Part shown: positions 62,434 through 64,000 of the stretch, one piece after another
How the letters are laid out: every line of letters starts with the position of its first letter
Position numbering within the stretch: position 1 is the first letter of the stretch
DNA from: Theionarchaea archaeon
GTDB lineage: Archaea; Methanobacteriota_B; Thermococci; Methanofastidiosales; SZ-28-30
Length of the DNA: 64,000 nucleotides
Reading direction: 5' to 3'
Assembly: GCA_018992685.1 (NCBI GenBank)
Contig: JACVGT010000019.1
Coordinates: 1-64,000, forward strand
Notes under the pieces: generated by a model
The model's database searches: none
What the model was told of the DNA's origin: nothing
Seen by the model: only the letters and a program-made list of their open reading frames with translations
Made by a program: the position numbers and the translations under genes

Positions 62434-63315
62434 TTACAGGTCAATGTTGAAGAACATCCTCATAAAAATTCCTATCACAAAGGTTATTCCTGCAATACCC
62501 AGGCTGATAAGAGCCATCTCCAAGAATCGTTTCCTGAAGGACACATCCTGCACCACGGAAATGTAGAACGTGAACACCATAATCACTGTGACTGCAATGA
62601 GCAGGGCAGCCCCCAGGCAGACAAAATATGAATCAAAAAGCACGTATGGAAAAATCAACAACAGGACTGTTCCCACATATGTGATACCCGTGTAAACAGA
62701 TGCTTTCACTGCATTCTGATCGATCCTCTGGGACTTGGTGGACAAGTACTCTGAAGCTGCCATGGACAGAGAAGCAGCAATCCCTGTTATCAACCCCACC
62801 ATGGCGATAAGGTCAGTTCGTTGTAGTGTCAGGGTAAACCCCGCAAGAGCCCCCAATAACTCCACCAGCGCATCATTCAACCCAAGGACAATTGAACCCA
62901 CGTATCGGAGCTTTTCCTCGTCCAGCAGTGCTATGAGCTCGTGCTCATGAACATCCTCATCTTTCTGAATTTCATTGGCCTCGGGAATGGATTCAGAGAC
63001 TTTCTCGTATACGTGCTGTGCCTTCTCTTCTCCTCTTTCCATCAGCTTGATTCCGAAGGTCAATCCCAGCACTTTCGAGACTGCGCAGTAATAGCCGATT
63101 TTCAGTCGGGAGGGCTTCACCTCTTCCCTGGTAAACTTTTTCCAGAAATCATAGTGAGTTAATTCATCCTGGGAGATACGCTGCAGTATCTCTTTGTTGT
63201 GAGGATTCTTCACCCACCGGGCGAGATTGCTGTATATGTGGTGCTCTGTTATTTCAGTCCTCTGCACGTTCAACAAGATATTTCTGATCCTTTTGCCGAG
63301 GGGTTCGTGCACCAT
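62434..63315 (-). CDS. Ferritin-like/VIT1 family iron or manganese transporter
   Basis: Protein of 293 residues. The N-terminal ferritin-like domain (about 15-140) has E and H pairs (EITEHHIYSNLA, SQDELTHYDFW, DVHEHELIAL). The C-terminal VIT1/CCC1 domain has about five helices (GLNDALVELLGALAGFT, AASLSMAASEYLSTKSQ). The arrangement matches erythrin-vacuolar iron transporter (MbfA-type) proteins, thought to export iron and protect from oxidative stress. CTTATATATG about 25 bp upstream gives a leaderless message. Confidence 0.85.
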   Translation of the reverse strand: MVHEPLGKRIRNILLNVQRTEITEHHIYSNLARWVKNPHNKEILQRISQDELTHYDFWKKFTREEVKPSRLKIGYYCAVSKVLGLTFGIKLMERGEEKAQHVYEKVSESIPEANEIQKDEDVHEHELIALLDEEKLRYVGSIVLGLNDALVELLGALAGFTLTLQRTDLIAMVGLITGIAASLSMAASEYLSTKSQRIDQNAVKASVYTGITYVGTVLLLIFPYVLFDSYFVCLGAALLIAVTVIMVFTFYISVVQDVSFRKRFLEMALISLGIAGITFVIGIFMRMFFNIDL

Positions 63316-63457
63316 GAGGAAGAATGGTTTTTTTCATATATAAGGGTTTGTAACTCCCGAATTACCACAGAATCTGTTCTTACTGCTTTGGAACCTGGTT
63401 TTCCGCAAGATTTAAAAGGTTGCACCCTCATAGAAGTAGATCAATGGAGAAGACGTC

Positions 63458-64000
63458 ATGATGAAAAAGAAAGCACTCGGTTGCCTTGTCATCTTCATGG
63501 TCATGAGTGTGTTTATCCCCCCCGCCAGCTGTCAGTCCAGCTGGACGGTCATGGTCTACATGGACGGGGACAACAACCTGGAAGCTGCTGCCATTGATGA
63601 CCTGAATGAACTGGAAGCTATTGGATCATCAACTGAGGTGAATATTCTGGTGCAGCTCGATCGAATCGAGGGCTGGGACAGTTCAAATGGCGACTGGACG
63701 AGCACCCGAAGGTACTTTGTCCCTCAGGATCTTAATGGATATGATAGCCTCATTGTTTCTACACTGATTGCGGACCTCGGTGAGTTGAATATGGGTGACC
63801 CCACCACCCTGACGAATTTTGTCGATTGGGCACGTACGAATTATCCTGCAGATAACTATCTTCTTGTGTTGTGGGATCATGGTGATGGCTGGAAAACACG
63901 GCTAACCCAGATTACCACGAAAGGAAAAATCACCAGTATACAGAAAAAAGAGCCTCTAAAAGGCGTGTGTCTTGATGATACCAGTGGTGATTATTTGACC
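63458..64000 (+). CDS. Secreted clostripain-like (C11) cysteine protease, N-terminal part
   Basis: Runs from ATG 63458 to the window edge, 181 codons without a stop. Signal peptide (KKKALGCLVIFMVMSVFIPPAS), then SSWTVMVYMDGDNNLE and LLVLWDHGDGW, which hold the family start and the catalytic His; CLDDTSGDYLT leads towards the catalytic Cys beyond the edge. It would degrade extracellular proteins to peptides, fitting the Opp importers. ATTTAAAAGG near 63411 is the promoter. Confidence 0.85.
   Translation, partial: MMKKKALGCLVIFMVMSVFIPPASCQSSWTVMVYMDGDNNLEAAAIDDLNELEAIGSSTEVNILVQLDRIEGWDSSNGDWTSTRRYFVPQDLNGYDSLIVSTLIADLGELNMGDPTTLTNFVDWARTNYPADNYLLVLWDHGDGWKTRLTQITTKGKITSIQKKEPLKGVCLDDTSGDYLT

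Overview
The window looks like a chromosomal piece of a euryarchaeote. It has a group II chaperonin (thermosome), an archaeal DnaG primase and a CTP-dependent riboflavin kinase. Promoters are archaeal BRE/TATA type (often CGAAAG followed by TTTATA), many transcripts look leaderless, and leadered genes carry Shine-Dalgarno sites matching GGAGGTGATC. No rRNA, tRNA or CRISPR array was recognised. An anaerobic, peptide-using, hydrogen-metabolising lineage related to Thermococci, Theionarchaea or Methanofastidiosa is a guess from gene content only; no methanogenesis gene is present.

Layout. 0.3-7.9 kb (minus): a 14-gene operon for a group 4 membrane-bound [NiFe] hydrogenase whose gene order matches the methanogen Ehb complex: Mrp-type antiporter modules, then ferredoxin, small, large and NuoH-like subunits. 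8.3-10.8 kb: flavin oxidoreductase and thermosome. 10.8-12.9 kb (minus): heavy-metal cluster (DUF2318, HMA membrane protein, membrane-tethered winged helix). 13.1-20.2 kb: single genes with their own promoters (amidohydrolase, zinc ribbon, Ogt, RibK, DUF835, SufT-like, ArsR/DUF4097 divergent pair). 20.5-28.8 kb: DnaG, then a DUF4129-MoxR-DUF58 operon facing a large transglutaminase-like lipoprotein.

28.8-43.3 kb (minus): two complete Opp/Dpp peptide ABC transporters. The second is followed directly by an archaeosortase-like protease with an N-terminal beta-propeller and by a 49-residue membrane protein. The second binding protein and two orphan paralogues at 55.9-60.1 kb appear circularly permuted relative to normal family 5 solute-binding proteins. 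Promoters of these three genes are surrounded by AGTA/TACT palindromes. The two orphans have long leaders that fold into a hairpin displaying an anti-Shine-Dalgarno bulge; that bulge is also complementary to the ribosome-binding region of the operon copy. This set is the most unusual part of the window.

43.5-46.8 kb: a scrambled segment with IS5-type transposase relics, a 5'-truncated gene and a lipoprotein that may start at ATA. 46.8-48.6 kb: BlaI/BlaR1-like regulator and membrane metalloprotease. 48.8-52.1 kb: ECF transporter core (fused ATPases plus T subunit) coupled to a membrane-anchored caspase-like protein. 52.2-55.5 kb: helical protein, bactofilin-like protein, V4R protein and DUF72 protein. 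60.2-63.3 kb: MscS channel with DUF432, PAS protein, ferritin-like/VIT1 transporter. The window ends inside a secreted clostripain-like (C11) protease.
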